Positions 14,708-20,838 of a DNA stretch of 20,838 nucleotides are shown here, in pieces. The DNA is from Intrasporangiaceae bacterium. Its GTDB lineage: Bacteria; Actinomycetota; Actinomycetes; Actinomycetales; Dermatophilaceae. Each line of letters starts with the position of its first letter. The first letter of the stretch is position 1. Where the stretch lies: the NCBI GenBank assembly GCA_012518475.1, contig JAAYSB010000020.1:1-20838 (forward strand), given 5' to 3'. The notes under the pieces are model-generated. The model did not search any database. It was not told the origin of the DNA and worked only from the letters and a program-made list of their open reading frames with translations. A program made the position numbers and the translations under genes.

Positions 14708-15562
14708 TCAGAGTCGGCCGACGATCGTTGCGAGCAGGTCGCCGCAGCGGGCGGCGGCTGCCTGGCCGGCCTCGATGACCTCCGCGTGGGACAGCGGTGT
14801 CGTGCTGATACCGGCCGCGGGGTTGGTGACGAGCGAGATGCCGAGTACCTCGAGCCCGACGTGTCGGGCGGCGATGGCTTCCAGGGTGGTCGACATGCCG
14901 ACGAGGTCACCGCCGATCCGCTTGGCCATCTGCACCTCTGCCGGGGTCTCGTAGTGCGGGCCGCGGAACTGGACGTAGACGCCCTCGTCGAGGCCGGGGT
15001 CGACCTGCCTTGCGAGGTCGCGCAGGCGGGGCGAGTACAGGTCGGTGAGGTCGACGAAGGTCGCGCCCTCGAGCGGGGAGGTGGCGGTGAGGTTGATGTG
15101 GTCGCTGATGAGCACCGGCGTGCCAGGCGGCCATTCCTCCTTGAGGCCGCCGCAGCCGTTCGTCAGGACGATGGTGCGGGCCCCCACAGCCGCGGCGGTT
15201 CGCACGCCGTGGACGACCGCGCGCACGCCGCGACCCTCGTAGAAGTGCGTGCGGGTCCCGAAGACGAGGGCGCGACGTCCGGTGTCCCCGATCGCGACCG
15301 AGCGCATGGTGCCGCTGTGGCCGGCAACGGCTGCCTTGGCGAACCCGGGGACGTCGGTGTTGTCGATCTCGGCGAGCGTCTCACCGATGCGGTCGGCGGT
15401 CTCGCCCCAGCCCGAGCCGAGCACGAGTGCGACGTCATGGCTGGGGGCTCCGGTGCGCTCGGCGATGACGGCCGCCGCGGCTCGCGCAACCTCCATCGGG
15501 TCGGTCGCCGGGTCGTTGAGGTCGCCGGGAGAGTGCGTGCGGGCTGCGTCGTCGGTGCTCAC
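14708..15562 (-). CDS. punA: Purine nucleoside phosphorylase, trimeric type, 284 aa
   Basis: It phosphorolyses purine (deoxy)nucleosides to base and (deoxy)ribose-1-phosphate. Signature elements of the trimeric PNP/MTAP family are visible: phosphate loop GSGWG (49-53), H82 in AGHSG, THFYEG (105-110), TNGCGGL (134-140), FRGPHYETPAE (199-209) with the base-contacting Glu, GMSTTLEAIAARH (222-234), and N247 in VTNPAAG. The first 25 residues are non-conserved. GTG 15562 has TAGGCT 7 nt upstream, so the gene may have its own leaderless promoter although it lies only 47 nt behind the LpdA-like gene. The mutase that would use its sugar product follows at 11 nt. Confidence 0.95.
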   Translation of the reverse strand: MSTDDAARTHSPGDLNDPATDPMEVARAAAAVIAERTGAPSHDVALVLGSGWGETADRIGETLAEIDNTDVPGFAKAAVAGHSGTMRSVAIGDTGRRALVFGTRTHFYEGRGVRAVVHGVRTAAAVGARTIVLTNGCGGLKEEWPPGTPVLISDHINLTATSPLEGATFVDLTDLYSPRLRDLARQVDPGLDEGVYVQFRGPHYETPAEVQMAKRIGGDLVGMSTTLEAIAARHVGLEVLGISLVTNPAAGISTTPLSHAEVIEAGQAAAARCGDLLATIVGRL

Positions 15563-15569
15563 GCCCGTG

Positions 15570-15575
15570 AGCCTA
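15570..15575 (-). promoter_or_regulatory. Candidate -10 element of a leaderless punA transcript
   Basis: Minus-strand TAGGCT is followed by 7 nt and the GTG of the PNP gene, inside the 47-nt gap after the LpdA-like gene. The same hexamer precedes the RDD gene. Confidence 0.4.
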
Positions 15576-15609
15576 CCGACTCAGCGTGCAGCGGTGGTTT
15601 GGACGGGCG

Positions 15610-17028
15610 TCAGTGGGGCGCGTGCAGACGGCGCGCGGCCTCGGCGATCGACCCCGACAGCGACGGATAGACGGTGAACGTCGAGGCGATCTGGTCGACG
15701 TTGAGGCGGTGAGCGACGGCGATCGTCACCGGGAAGATCAGCTCGGAGGCGCGTGGGGCGACGACGACACCGCCGAGGACCGACCCGGAGCCGGGCTCGG
15801 CGAACAGCTTGACGAAGCCGTCGGTGATGCCGAGCATCTTCGCGCGAGGGTTGCGGGAGAGCGGGAGCGTGAGCACGTCCGCGGCGACCTGCCCCTCGTC
15901 GATCTCCTTCTGGGAGACACCGACGGTCGCGATCTCGGGGTCGGTGAAGATGTTCGCGCTGACGACCCGCAGGTTGAGGGGGGTGACGGCGTCGCCGAGC
16001 GCGTGTGACATGGCGATCCGGCCCTGCATCGCAGCAACCGACGCCAGCGGCAGGACGCCGGTGCAGTCCCCGGCGGCATAGATCCCGCGGACCGACGTAC
16101 GCGAGACCTTGTCGACGACGATGTGCCCCGACTCGGTGAGCTTGACGCCGGCCTCCTCGAGCCCGATGCCCGACGTGAGCGGGATGGACCCGACTGCGAG
16201 CAGGGCGTGTGAGCCGCGCACCTCGCGGCCGTCCTCGAGTCGGACGATCACTCCGTCCCCGGCCTCGTCGCTGACCCGCTCCACCGCGGCCATGCGGGAG
16301 CGGCCGAGAACCTCCATGCCCCGCTTCTTGAAGACCTCCTCGATCACCTCCGCGGCATCGGGGTCCTCACCCGGCAGGACACGGTCGCGGGAGGAGACGA
16401 GGACGACCTCCGAGCCGAGGCCGAGGTAGGCCTGGGCGAGCTCGGCACCGGTGACACCGGAACCGACGACGATGAGCCGCTCGGGCAGCTCGTCGAGGGC
16501 ATAGATCTGCTGCCAGGTGAGGATCCGCTCCCCGTCCGGGCGTGCGGTGTCCATGACTCGGGGGGTGGCTCCGGTGCAGAGCAGGATGACCTCGGCCTCG
16601 AGCTCCTCGGTGCCGCCGTCCGCCCGGTCGACTGCGACTCGGGACGCGTTCAGGAGCCGGCCGGTGCCGGCGACGATCCGGACCCCGACCTCGCGCAACC
16701 GGGCGGCGATGTCGTCGCTCTGGGCGCCGGCGAGGGCGAGGATGCGGCTGTTGATCTGGGGGAGCTCTGCCTTGGCGTCGTGCACCGACTCACCGGACTC
16801 GTCCTCGAGATGCAGACCGAGGTCGGCTGCTGCGTGGAACTCGGAGAGGTAGTCGGCGGTGGAGATCAGGGCCTTGCTCGGCACGCAGTCGGTGAGGACC
16901 GCGGCGCCGCCGACACCCTCCTGCTCGACGATCGTGACCGCCGCTCCCAGGTGGGCTGCGACGAGGGCGGCCTCGTAGCCTCCGGGGCCACCACCGATGA
17001 CGACGACTGAGCTGCGCTGGACATTCAC
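15610..17028 (-). CDS. lpdA: LpdA-like NAD(P)H-quinone flavoprotein reductase, 472 aa
   Basis: The fold is that of pyridine nucleotide-disulfide oxidoreductases: FAD site VVVIGGGPGGYEA (8-20), NAD(P) site VVGSGVTGAELA, second FAD motif IYAAGDCTG and a C-terminal dimerisation domain. The redox disulfide is missing: where dihydrolipoamide dehydrogenases have CxxxxC, this reads GGAAVLTDCVPSK, with only C48. The C-terminal His-Glu dyad is also absent (VYPSLSGSI instead of a HPTLSE-type motif). It therefore cannot be a dihydrolipoamide dehydrogenase. The pattern matches M. tuberculosis LpdA (Rv3303c), a flavoprotein that reduces quinones. The start is GTG 17028; no ATG is available in frame near the N-terminus. 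The PNP gene follows at 47 nt. Confidence 0.92.
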   Translation of the reverse strand: MNVQRSSVVVIGGGPGGYEAALVAAHLGAAVTIVEQEGVGGAAVLTDCVPSKALISTADYLSEFHAAADLGLHLEDESGESVHDAKAELPQINSRILALAGAQSDDIAARLREVGVRIVAGTGRLLNASRVAVDRADGGTEELEAEVILLCTGATPRVMDTARPDGERILTWQQIYALDELPERLIVVGSGVTGAELAQAYLGLGSEVVLVSSRDRVLPGEDPDAAEVIEEVFKKRGMEVLGRSRMAAVERVSDEAGDGVIVRLEDGREVRGSHALLAVGSIPLTSGIGLEEAGVKLTESGHIVVDKVSRTSVRGIYAAGDCTGVLPLASVAAMQGRIAMSHALGDAVTPLNLRVVSANIFTDPEIATVGVSQKEIDEGQVAADVLTLPLSRNPRAKMLGITDGFVKLFAEPGSGSVLGGVVVAPRASELIFPVTIAVAHRLNVDQIASTFTVYPSLSGSIAEAARRLHAPH

Positions 17029-17035
17029 GGTCCCT

Positions 17036-17041
17036 ATCCAA
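17036..17041 (-). promoter_or_regulatory. Weak candidate -10 element of the lpdA-like gene
   Basis: Minus-strand TTGGAT lies 7 nt before GTG 17028. The second base is not A, so the match is poor, but the spacing equals that of the other candidates here. An AGGGA lies only 2 nt before the start, too close for a normal ribosome-binding site. Confidence 0.25.
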
Positions 17042-17143
17042 CCACTGCCCGCGGCGCGTCACCTGCGCACGGGGTATGCGTGGGCCGGGTCGGCGACGCC
17101 GTTTCGCTGCACTGTGGAAGATCCGGCGGTGGAGGCAAGACAC

Positions 17144-17186
17144 AGGGGCGGTCGACGAGGGAACCGTTCCCGCGTCGACCGCCCCT
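17144..17186 (-). terminator. Strong hairpin terminator downstream of accA3
   Basis: Arms 17144-17163 and 17167-17186 pair over 20 nt with one mismatch and a 3-nt loop. The outer 13 pairs (AGGGGCGGTCGAC) are perfect. It lies 27 nt beyond the accA3 stop and separates it from the lpdA-like gene. Confidence 0.8.
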
Positions 17187-17187
17187 T

Positions 17188-17204
17188 TCCCGCCTGAGGC
17201 GGGA
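17188..17204 (-). terminator. Second small hairpin next to the accA3 stop
   Basis: TCCCGCC (17188-17194) pairs perfectly with GGCGGGA (17198-17204) around loop TGA, directly between the accA3 stop and the larger hairpin. It may reinforce termination or protect the 3' end. Confidence 0.5.
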
Positions 17205-17213
17205 GATGTGACG

Positions 17214-18980
17214 TCAGTCCTTGAGCTCGCAGATGACGGTGCCGCTGTTGACGGTCTCGCCTGCTGAGGCCGAGAGCCCGGTCACGGTGCCGGCCTTGTG
17301 CGCGTTGATGGGCTGCTCCATCTTCATCGCCTCGAGGACGAGGACGAGGTCACCCTCGGCAACCTCCTGCCCCTCCTCGACGGCGATCTTGACGATGGTG
17401 CCCTGCATGGGCGCGGTGACCGCGTCGCCGGAGGCAGCAGAGGAGGACTTGCCGCCGCCGCTGCGCTTGGGGGCCTTCTTCATCGCGGCAGTGCCGCCGC
17501 CTCCGCCGAGCGAGAGCCCACCGGGGACGGAGACCTCGAGGCGCTTGCCGGCGACCTCGACGACGATCGTCTGACGTTCCTCGGCCTCGGGGGCATCGGC
17601 GGCGTCGCCCGCGTAGGGCGCGATGGTGTTGTCGAAGTCGGTCTCGATCCAGCGGGTGTGCACCGTGAAGGCCTCGCCGTTCTCCGGGGCGAAGGCCGGG
17701 TCGGCGACGACCGCGCGGTGGAACGGTGCGACCGTGGGCATGCCCTCGATGACGAGCTCGTCGAGCGCGCGGCGCGAGCGCTCGATCGCCTGCTCGCGGG
17801 TGCGGCCGGTGACGATGAGCTTGGCGATCATCGAGTCGAACGCCCCGGCGACGGTGTCACCCTCGACGATGCCTGCGTCCCAGCGGATGCCGGGGCCCTC
17901 GGGCACGACCATGCGCGTCACGGTGCCGGGGGCGGGGAGGAAGCCGCGGCCGGCGTCCTCGCCGTTGATGCGGTACTCGATGGAGTGCGCGTGCGGCTCG
18001 GGGTCCTCGTAGCCGAGCTCCTCGCCGTCGGCGATGCGGAACTGCTCTCGGACGAGGTCGATTCCGGTGACCTCCTCGGTGACCGGGTGCTCGACCTGGA
18101 GGCGGGTGTTGACCTCGAGGAAGGAGATGTCGCCGGCCGGGCCGACGAGGAACTCGCACGTTCCGGCGCCGACATAGCCGGCCTCCTTGAGAATGGCCTT
18201 CGACGCGCGGAGGAGCTCGGTGTGCTGCTCCTCGGAGATGAACGGGGCCGGGGCCTCCTCGACGAGCTTCTGGTTGCGGCGCTGCAGCGAGCAGTCACGG
18301 GTCGAGACGACGACGACGTTGCCGTGCTGGTCGGCGAGGCACTGGGTCTCGACGTGCCGGGGCCGGTCGAGGAACCGCTCGACGAAGCACTCACCGCGAC
18401 CGAAGGCCGTCACGGCCTCCCGGACCGCCGAGTCATAGAGCTCCGGGATCTCCTCCATGGTGCGCGCGACCTTGAGGCCACGTCCACCACCGCCGTAGGC
18501 CGCCTTGATGGCGACCGGCAGGCCGTACTCCTTGGCGAACTCGACCACCTCGTCCGGACCGCTGACGGGGTCCTTGGTGCCCGGAACGAGTGGGGCGTTG
18601 GCCTTGAGAGCGATGTGGCGCGCCTTGACCTTGTCGCCGAGGAAGTCGATCGCCTGCGGTCCGGGGCCGATCCAGACCAGACCGGCGTCGATGACCTTCT
18701 GGGCGAAGCCGGCGTTCTCTGCGAGAAACCCGTAGCCCGGGTGGATGGCGTCCGCGCCGGACTCCTTGGCGACCTCGATCAGCTTGTCCTGCAACAGGTA
18801 GCTGTCACCCGGCGTGGACCCGCCCAGCGCATACGCCTCGTCGGCGACCCGCACGTGCAGTGCATCCCGATCGGGCTCGGCGTACACGGCGACAGACCCG
18901 ATTCCGTGGTCCTTGCAGGCGCGGGCGACTCGGACGGCGATCTCGCCACGGTTGGCGATGAGGACTTTGCTGATGGCCAT
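17214..18980 (-). CDS. accA3: Acyl-CoA carboxylase alpha chain (biotin carboxylase-BCCP), 588 aa
   Basis: It carboxylates its own biotin with bicarbonate and ATP and delivers the carboxyl group to a separate beta subunit, making malonyl-CoA or methylmalonyl-CoA for fatty acid and related lipid synthesis. Biotin carboxylase N-domain begins VLIANRGEIAVR (6-17); the ATP-grasp glycine loop is YGGGGRG (162-168); catalytic segments EVNTRLQVEHPVTEE (289-303) and the C-domain follow. A Gly/Ser/Lys-rich linker leads to the biotinyl domain with EAMKMEQP, the biotinylated lysine K553 lying 35 residues from the end as is normal. ATG 18980 is chosen over a frame to 19190 because the family begins exactly here and TAACAT lies 7 nt upstream. 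No beta subunit gene is in the window. Confidence 0.96.
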   Translation of the reverse strand: MAISKVLIANRGEIAVRVARACKDHGIGSVAVYAEPDRDALHVRVADEAYALGGSTPGDSYLLQDKLIEVAKESGADAIHPGYGFLAENAGFAQKVIDAGLVWIGPGPQAIDFLGDKVKARHIALKANAPLVPGTKDPVSGPDEVVEFAKEYGLPVAIKAAYGGGGRGLKVARTMEEIPELYDSAVREAVTAFGRGECFVERFLDRPRHVETQCLADQHGNVVVVSTRDCSLQRRNQKLVEEAPAPFISEEQHTELLRASKAILKEAGYVGAGTCEFLVGPAGDISFLEVNTRLQVEHPVTEEVTGIDLVREQFRIADGEELGYEDPEPHAHSIEYRINGEDAGRGFLPAPGTVTRMVVPEGPGIRWDAGIVEGDTVAGAFDSMIAKLIVTGRTREQAIERSRRALDELVIEGMPTVAPFHRAVVADPAFAPENGEAFTVHTRWIETDFDNTIAPYAGDAADAPEAEERQTIVVEVAGKRLEVSVPGGLSLGGGGGTAAMKKAPKRSGGGKSSSAASGDAVTAPMQGTIVKIAVEEGQEVAEGDLVLVLEAMKMEQPINAHKAGTVTGLSASAGETVNSGTVICELKD

Positions 18981-18987
18981 GGACCCG

Positions 18988-18993
18988 ATGTTA
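18988..18993 (-). promoter_or_regulatory. Candidate -10 element of a leaderless accA3 transcript
   Basis: Minus-strand TAACAT (TANNNT type) is followed by 7 nt and the ATG. No Shine-Dalgarno is seen in between. The -35 region is not recognisable. Confidence 0.45.
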
Positions 18994-19130
18994 TCGGTAC
19001 GGTTCGCCCGCTCCGCGACCGAGGGATGCCCAGGCCGGATGCGTCTCGCTGGTCGGTCGCATACCTGCTGTGAGCACGGGTCGGGTGCTGACCTGCGGGG
19101 GTCGAGTGGAGGAGGGCGGTTGCCTGCGCC

Positions 19131-19136
19131 TACGGT
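19131..19136 (+). promoter_or_regulatory. Candidate -10 element of the aldo/keto reductase gene
   Basis: TACGGT is followed by 7 nt and ATG 19144. The same bases contain GGTGA, which could instead serve as a ribosome-binding site 5 nt from the ATG, so the two readings compete. Confidence 0.35.
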
Positions 19137-19143
19137 GACGTCC

Positions 19144-20010
19144 ATGACTACTCGCGCGATGCACAGCCCTGCGGACGTGCCGATGATCACCCTCGCCCAG
19201 CCGACCGGCGACGTGGCGATCCCGCAGCTCGGGTTCGGGGTGTGGCAGGTCCCTGACGATGATGCTCAGCCGGCTGTCGAGACGGCGTTGGAGGTCGGCT
19301 ACCGCCACCTCGACACGGCCCGCATCTACGGCAACGAGCACGGAGTGGGGCGAGCGATCCGGGCTTCAGGTCTGGCGCGTGAGGAGCTGTTCGTCACGAC
19401 GAAGGTGTGGAACAGCGACCACGGCGCCGATGCGACCCGGGCCGCGATCGAGGGCTCGCTCGAGCGGCTGGGTCTGGACCGGCTCGACCTCTATCTCATC
19501 CACTGGCCGACGCCGGAGCAGGACCGCTACTCGCAGACGTGGTCCACGCTGCTCCAGCTGCGCGAGGAGGGCCTGGCCCGCGCGGTCGGGGTCTGCAACT
19601 TCCATGTCGACCACCTCAAGCGGCTCCGCAAGGACACCGGAGAGCTCCCTGTCATCAACCAGGTCGAGCTGCACCCGTATCTCCAGCAGAGTGACCTGCG
19701 CGACTTCCACGTCTCGCACGACATCATCACCGAGGCGTGGAGTCCGCTGGCCTCAGGGCGGAAGGTCCTCGACGACCTCGCCGTCCGGGCGATCGCCGAC
19801 GCCCACGGAGCGACTCCGGCCCAGGTCATCCTGGCCTGGCACCGGCAGAACGGTTTCGTCGTCATCCCGAAGTCGGTCACCCCGAGGCGGATCCAGGAGA
19901 ACTTCGACAGTCTCGGCGTCACCCTCAGCGACGCCGAGATGCTCACGATGACCACCCTCGACCGGGGGATGCGGACCGGGCCCGATCCGGCGGAGTTCAA
20001 CCACCGCTGA
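19144..20010 (+). CDS. Aldo/keto reductase, 288 aa
   Basis: A cytosolic NADPH-dependent carbonyl reductase with a TIM-barrel fold. The catalytic tetrad is complete: D57 and Y62 in LDTARIYGNE, K87 in VTTKVWN and H120 in LYLIHWP. The cofactor motif IPKSVTPRRIQENFDSLG is near the C-terminus. The length and these motifs match the prokaryotic 2,5-diketo-gluconate reductase-like group, but the actual substrate cannot be read from sequence. ATG 19144 is preferred; in-frame ATGs at 19159 and 19183 are alternatives that would remove an unconserved tail. It is divergent from accA3 over 163 nt and is followed by a hairpin pair, so it appears monocistronic. Confidence 0.94.
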   Translation: MTTRAMHSPADVPMITLAQPTGDVAIPQLGFGVWQVPDDDAQPAVETALEVGYRHLDTARIYGNEHGVGRAIRASGLAREELFVTTKVWNSDHGADATRAAIEGSLERLGLDRLDLYLIHWPTPEQDRYSQTWSTLLQLREEGLARAVGVCNFHVDHLKRLRKDTGELPVINQVELHPYLQQSDLRDFHVSHDIITEAWSPLASGRKVLDDLAVRAIADAHGATPAQVILAWHRQNGFVVIPKSVTPRRIQENFDSLGVTLSDAEMLTMTTLDRGMRTGPDPAEFNHR

Positions 20011-20026
20011 CACCTCACCCGCCTCA

Positions 20027-20051
20027 CCTTTCTCTCCGGGGGAGAGAAAGG
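20027..20051 (+). terminator. Hairpin terminator after the aldo/keto reductase gene
   Basis: CCTTTCTCTCC (20027-20037) pairs perfectly with GGAGAGAAAGG (20041-20051) around GGG. It begins 16 nt after the stop. Confidence 0.75.
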
Positions 20052-20090
20052 GTGGCTTGCAGAGGGCGCGGAACCCTCCACAAGCCACCC
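20050..20090 (-). terminator. Hairpin terminator serving the sppA-like gene
   Basis: GGGTGGCTTG (20050-20059) pairs perfectly with CAAGCCACCC (20081-20090); inside it GAGGG and CCCTC pair again. It lies 25 nt beyond the protease stop and shares two bases with the preceding hairpin, so the two cannot be fully formed on one strand together. Confidence 0.65.
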
Positions 20091-20115
20091 TGAACGTTGC
20101 AGGGGTCTGACGCCC

Positions 20116-20838
20116 TCAGCGGTGGGGGACCAGGCCCGGCAGATGCAGCGGCGGGAGGCTGAGCACACCGAGCGATCCCAGCCCGGTCACTGCCTCGAAC
20201 CGGCGCACGACCCACTGCCAGGCGAGCGGGCCCTCCCCGACGGCCGCCGATACGCTGACCGACTCCGAGCTCTCCGGCGGCTGGAAGGCCGCGAGCGGGT
20301 GCGGCTTCGGGAAGGGCTGGACCTCTACGTCGTCCCGGTCGGCGCCGACGAGCCCACAGACCTCCTCGATCGCGTCACTCAGTCCACCGAGGCGGTCGAC
20401 CAGGCCTCGGGCATGGGCGTCGGCTCCGGTCCAGACCCGGCCCTTGGCGACGGCCCGCAGGTCCTCGAGCGGCATCGAGCGGTCGGCGGCCGCCTTGGCC
20501 GTGAAGTCGTCATAGATCCGGTCGAGCCAGGCGTCGAGGACAGCCCACTCGTCGTCGTCGAAGGGGCGGTGCCCGGAGAGCATGGCCGCGCGGGGGGAAC
20601 CGGCGATGACCTCACGACCGATGCCGATCTTCTCCAGGGCCTCGCGGCTGACGACCTTGCCGGCGAGGACACCGATCGACCCGGTGATCGTTCCGGGGGC
20701 TGCCACGATCTTCGAGCACGGCATCGCGATGTAGTAGCCGCCCGAGGCCGCGACGGAGGCCATCGACGCGACGACCGGCTTGCCGGCGGCGCGCACCTGG
20801 AGGACGTCGCGACGGATGGAGTCCGATGCGACTGCCGA
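20116..20838 (-). CDS. sppA: SppA-type S49 protease, C-terminal 240 residues (partial)
   Basis: The gene enters from the right edge, so its start and N-terminus are missing. The visible part begins SAVASDSIRRDVLQVRAAG and continues to KPVVASMASVAASGGYYIAM, where the serine of ASGGYY is the family's nucleophile. The following PGTITGSIGV and GRVWTGADAHARGLVDRLGG are also typical of signal peptide peptidase A. SppA degrades cleaved signal peptides in the membrane in a Ser-Lys dyad mechanism; the general-base lysine lies in the missing N-terminal part or cannot be placed. A C-terminal tail of about 60 residues (from DVEVQPFPKP) is proline-rich and less conserved. It converges on the aldo/keto reductase gene. 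Confidence 0.92.
   Translation of the reverse strand, partial: SAVASDSIRRDVLQVRAAGKPVVASMASVAASGGYYIAMPCSKIVAAPGTITGSIGVLAGKVVSREALEKIGIGREVIAGSPRAAMLSGHRPFDDDEWAVLDAWLDRIYDDFTAKAAADRSMPLEDLRAVAKGRVWTGADAHARGLVDRLGGLSDAIEEVCGLVGADRDDVEVQPFPKPHPLAAFQPPESSESVSVSAAVGEGPLAWQWVVRRFEAVTGLGSLGVLSLPPLHLPGLVPHR

Noticed and set aside
12762..14954. A 730-aa plus-strand open frame opposite the mutase gene
   Set aside because: Long antisense frames are expected in GC-rich coding DNA. The minus strand carries the clear mutase motifs, and this frame shows only Gly/Asp/Arg-rich composition.
15610..17028. Dihydrolipoamide dehydrogenase (lpd) annotation
   Set aside because: The CxxxxC disulfide and the C-terminal His-Glu pair are missing.
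17298..19073. A 591-aa plus-strand open frame opposite accA3
   Set aside because: Antisense shadow of the well-conserved carboxylase gene, with biased Asp/Gly/Arg/Leu composition and no domain.
1..20838. A mobile element, phage or defence island in the window
   Set aside because: No transposase, integrase, toxin, nuclease-helicase or tRNA-linked direct repeats were seen; base composition and codon use look uniform throughout.

Overview
The window is GC-rich, densely packed DNA from an actinobacterium. Third-codon GC bias, frequent GTG starts, 4-nt start/stop overlaps and an AccA3 / LpdA-like flavoprotein / purine nucleoside phosphorylase / phosphosugar mutase neighbourhood (compare lpdA, deoD, pmmB and accA3 of Mycobacterium tuberculosis) all point there. 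My best guess is Micrococcales, Intrasporangiaceae/Dermatophilaceae-like, but genus is not determined. I see no tRNA, rRNA, insertion sequence, phage gene or CRISPR array. The gene content is mostly core metabolism and envelope biology. No stretch longer than about 300 bases lacks a gene.

Layout. 1-999 (+): the tail of an unidentified gene, then a family-5 uracil-DNA glycosylase. 1210-1689 (+): a secreted protein whose last 108 residues have serine at exactly every third position. 1762-1873: tandem palindromic repeats. 1874-6102 (-): RDD membrane protein, deoC, a full-length aldehyde dehydrogenase, and a short aldehyde-dehydrogenase-like protein without catalytic residues. 6208-7203 (+): a SpoIIM/DUF95 membrane protein, divergent from the RDD gene across an inverted repeat. 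7436-17028 (-): a long co-directional run of lpdA-like flavoprotein, purine nucleoside phosphorylase, PGM2-like phosphopentomutase/phosphosugar mutase, GPDPase-type membrane protein, DUF4129, DUF4350, MoxR ATPase and DUF58 protein. 17214-18980 (-): biotin-dependent acyl-CoA carboxylase alpha chain. 19144-20010 (+): aldo/keto reductase. 20116-20838 (-): C-terminal part of an SppA-type S49 protease.

Two functional themes are interleaved. The first is deoxyribonucleoside catabolism: PNP releases (deoxy)ribose-1-phosphate, the PGM2-like mutase gives the 5-phosphate, DeoC cleaves deoxyribose-5-phosphate to glyceraldehyde-3-phosphate and acetaldehyde, and the aldehyde dehydrogenase pair could oxidise the aldehyde. 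The second is the conserved actinobacterial RDD-SpoIIM-DUF58-MoxR-DUF4350-DUF4129 envelope block, which sits inside that pathway between deoC and the mutase with almost no spacer at either junction.

Several transcription-unit heads carry a -10-like hexamer 6-7 nt before the start codon, as expected for leaderless mRNAs. One of them, for deoC, overlaps the stop codon of the upstream RDD gene. The items most worth a second look are the SXX-repeat secreted protein, the apparently split ALDH16-like pair, the tandem palindromes, the divergent operator candidate and the embedded envelope block.
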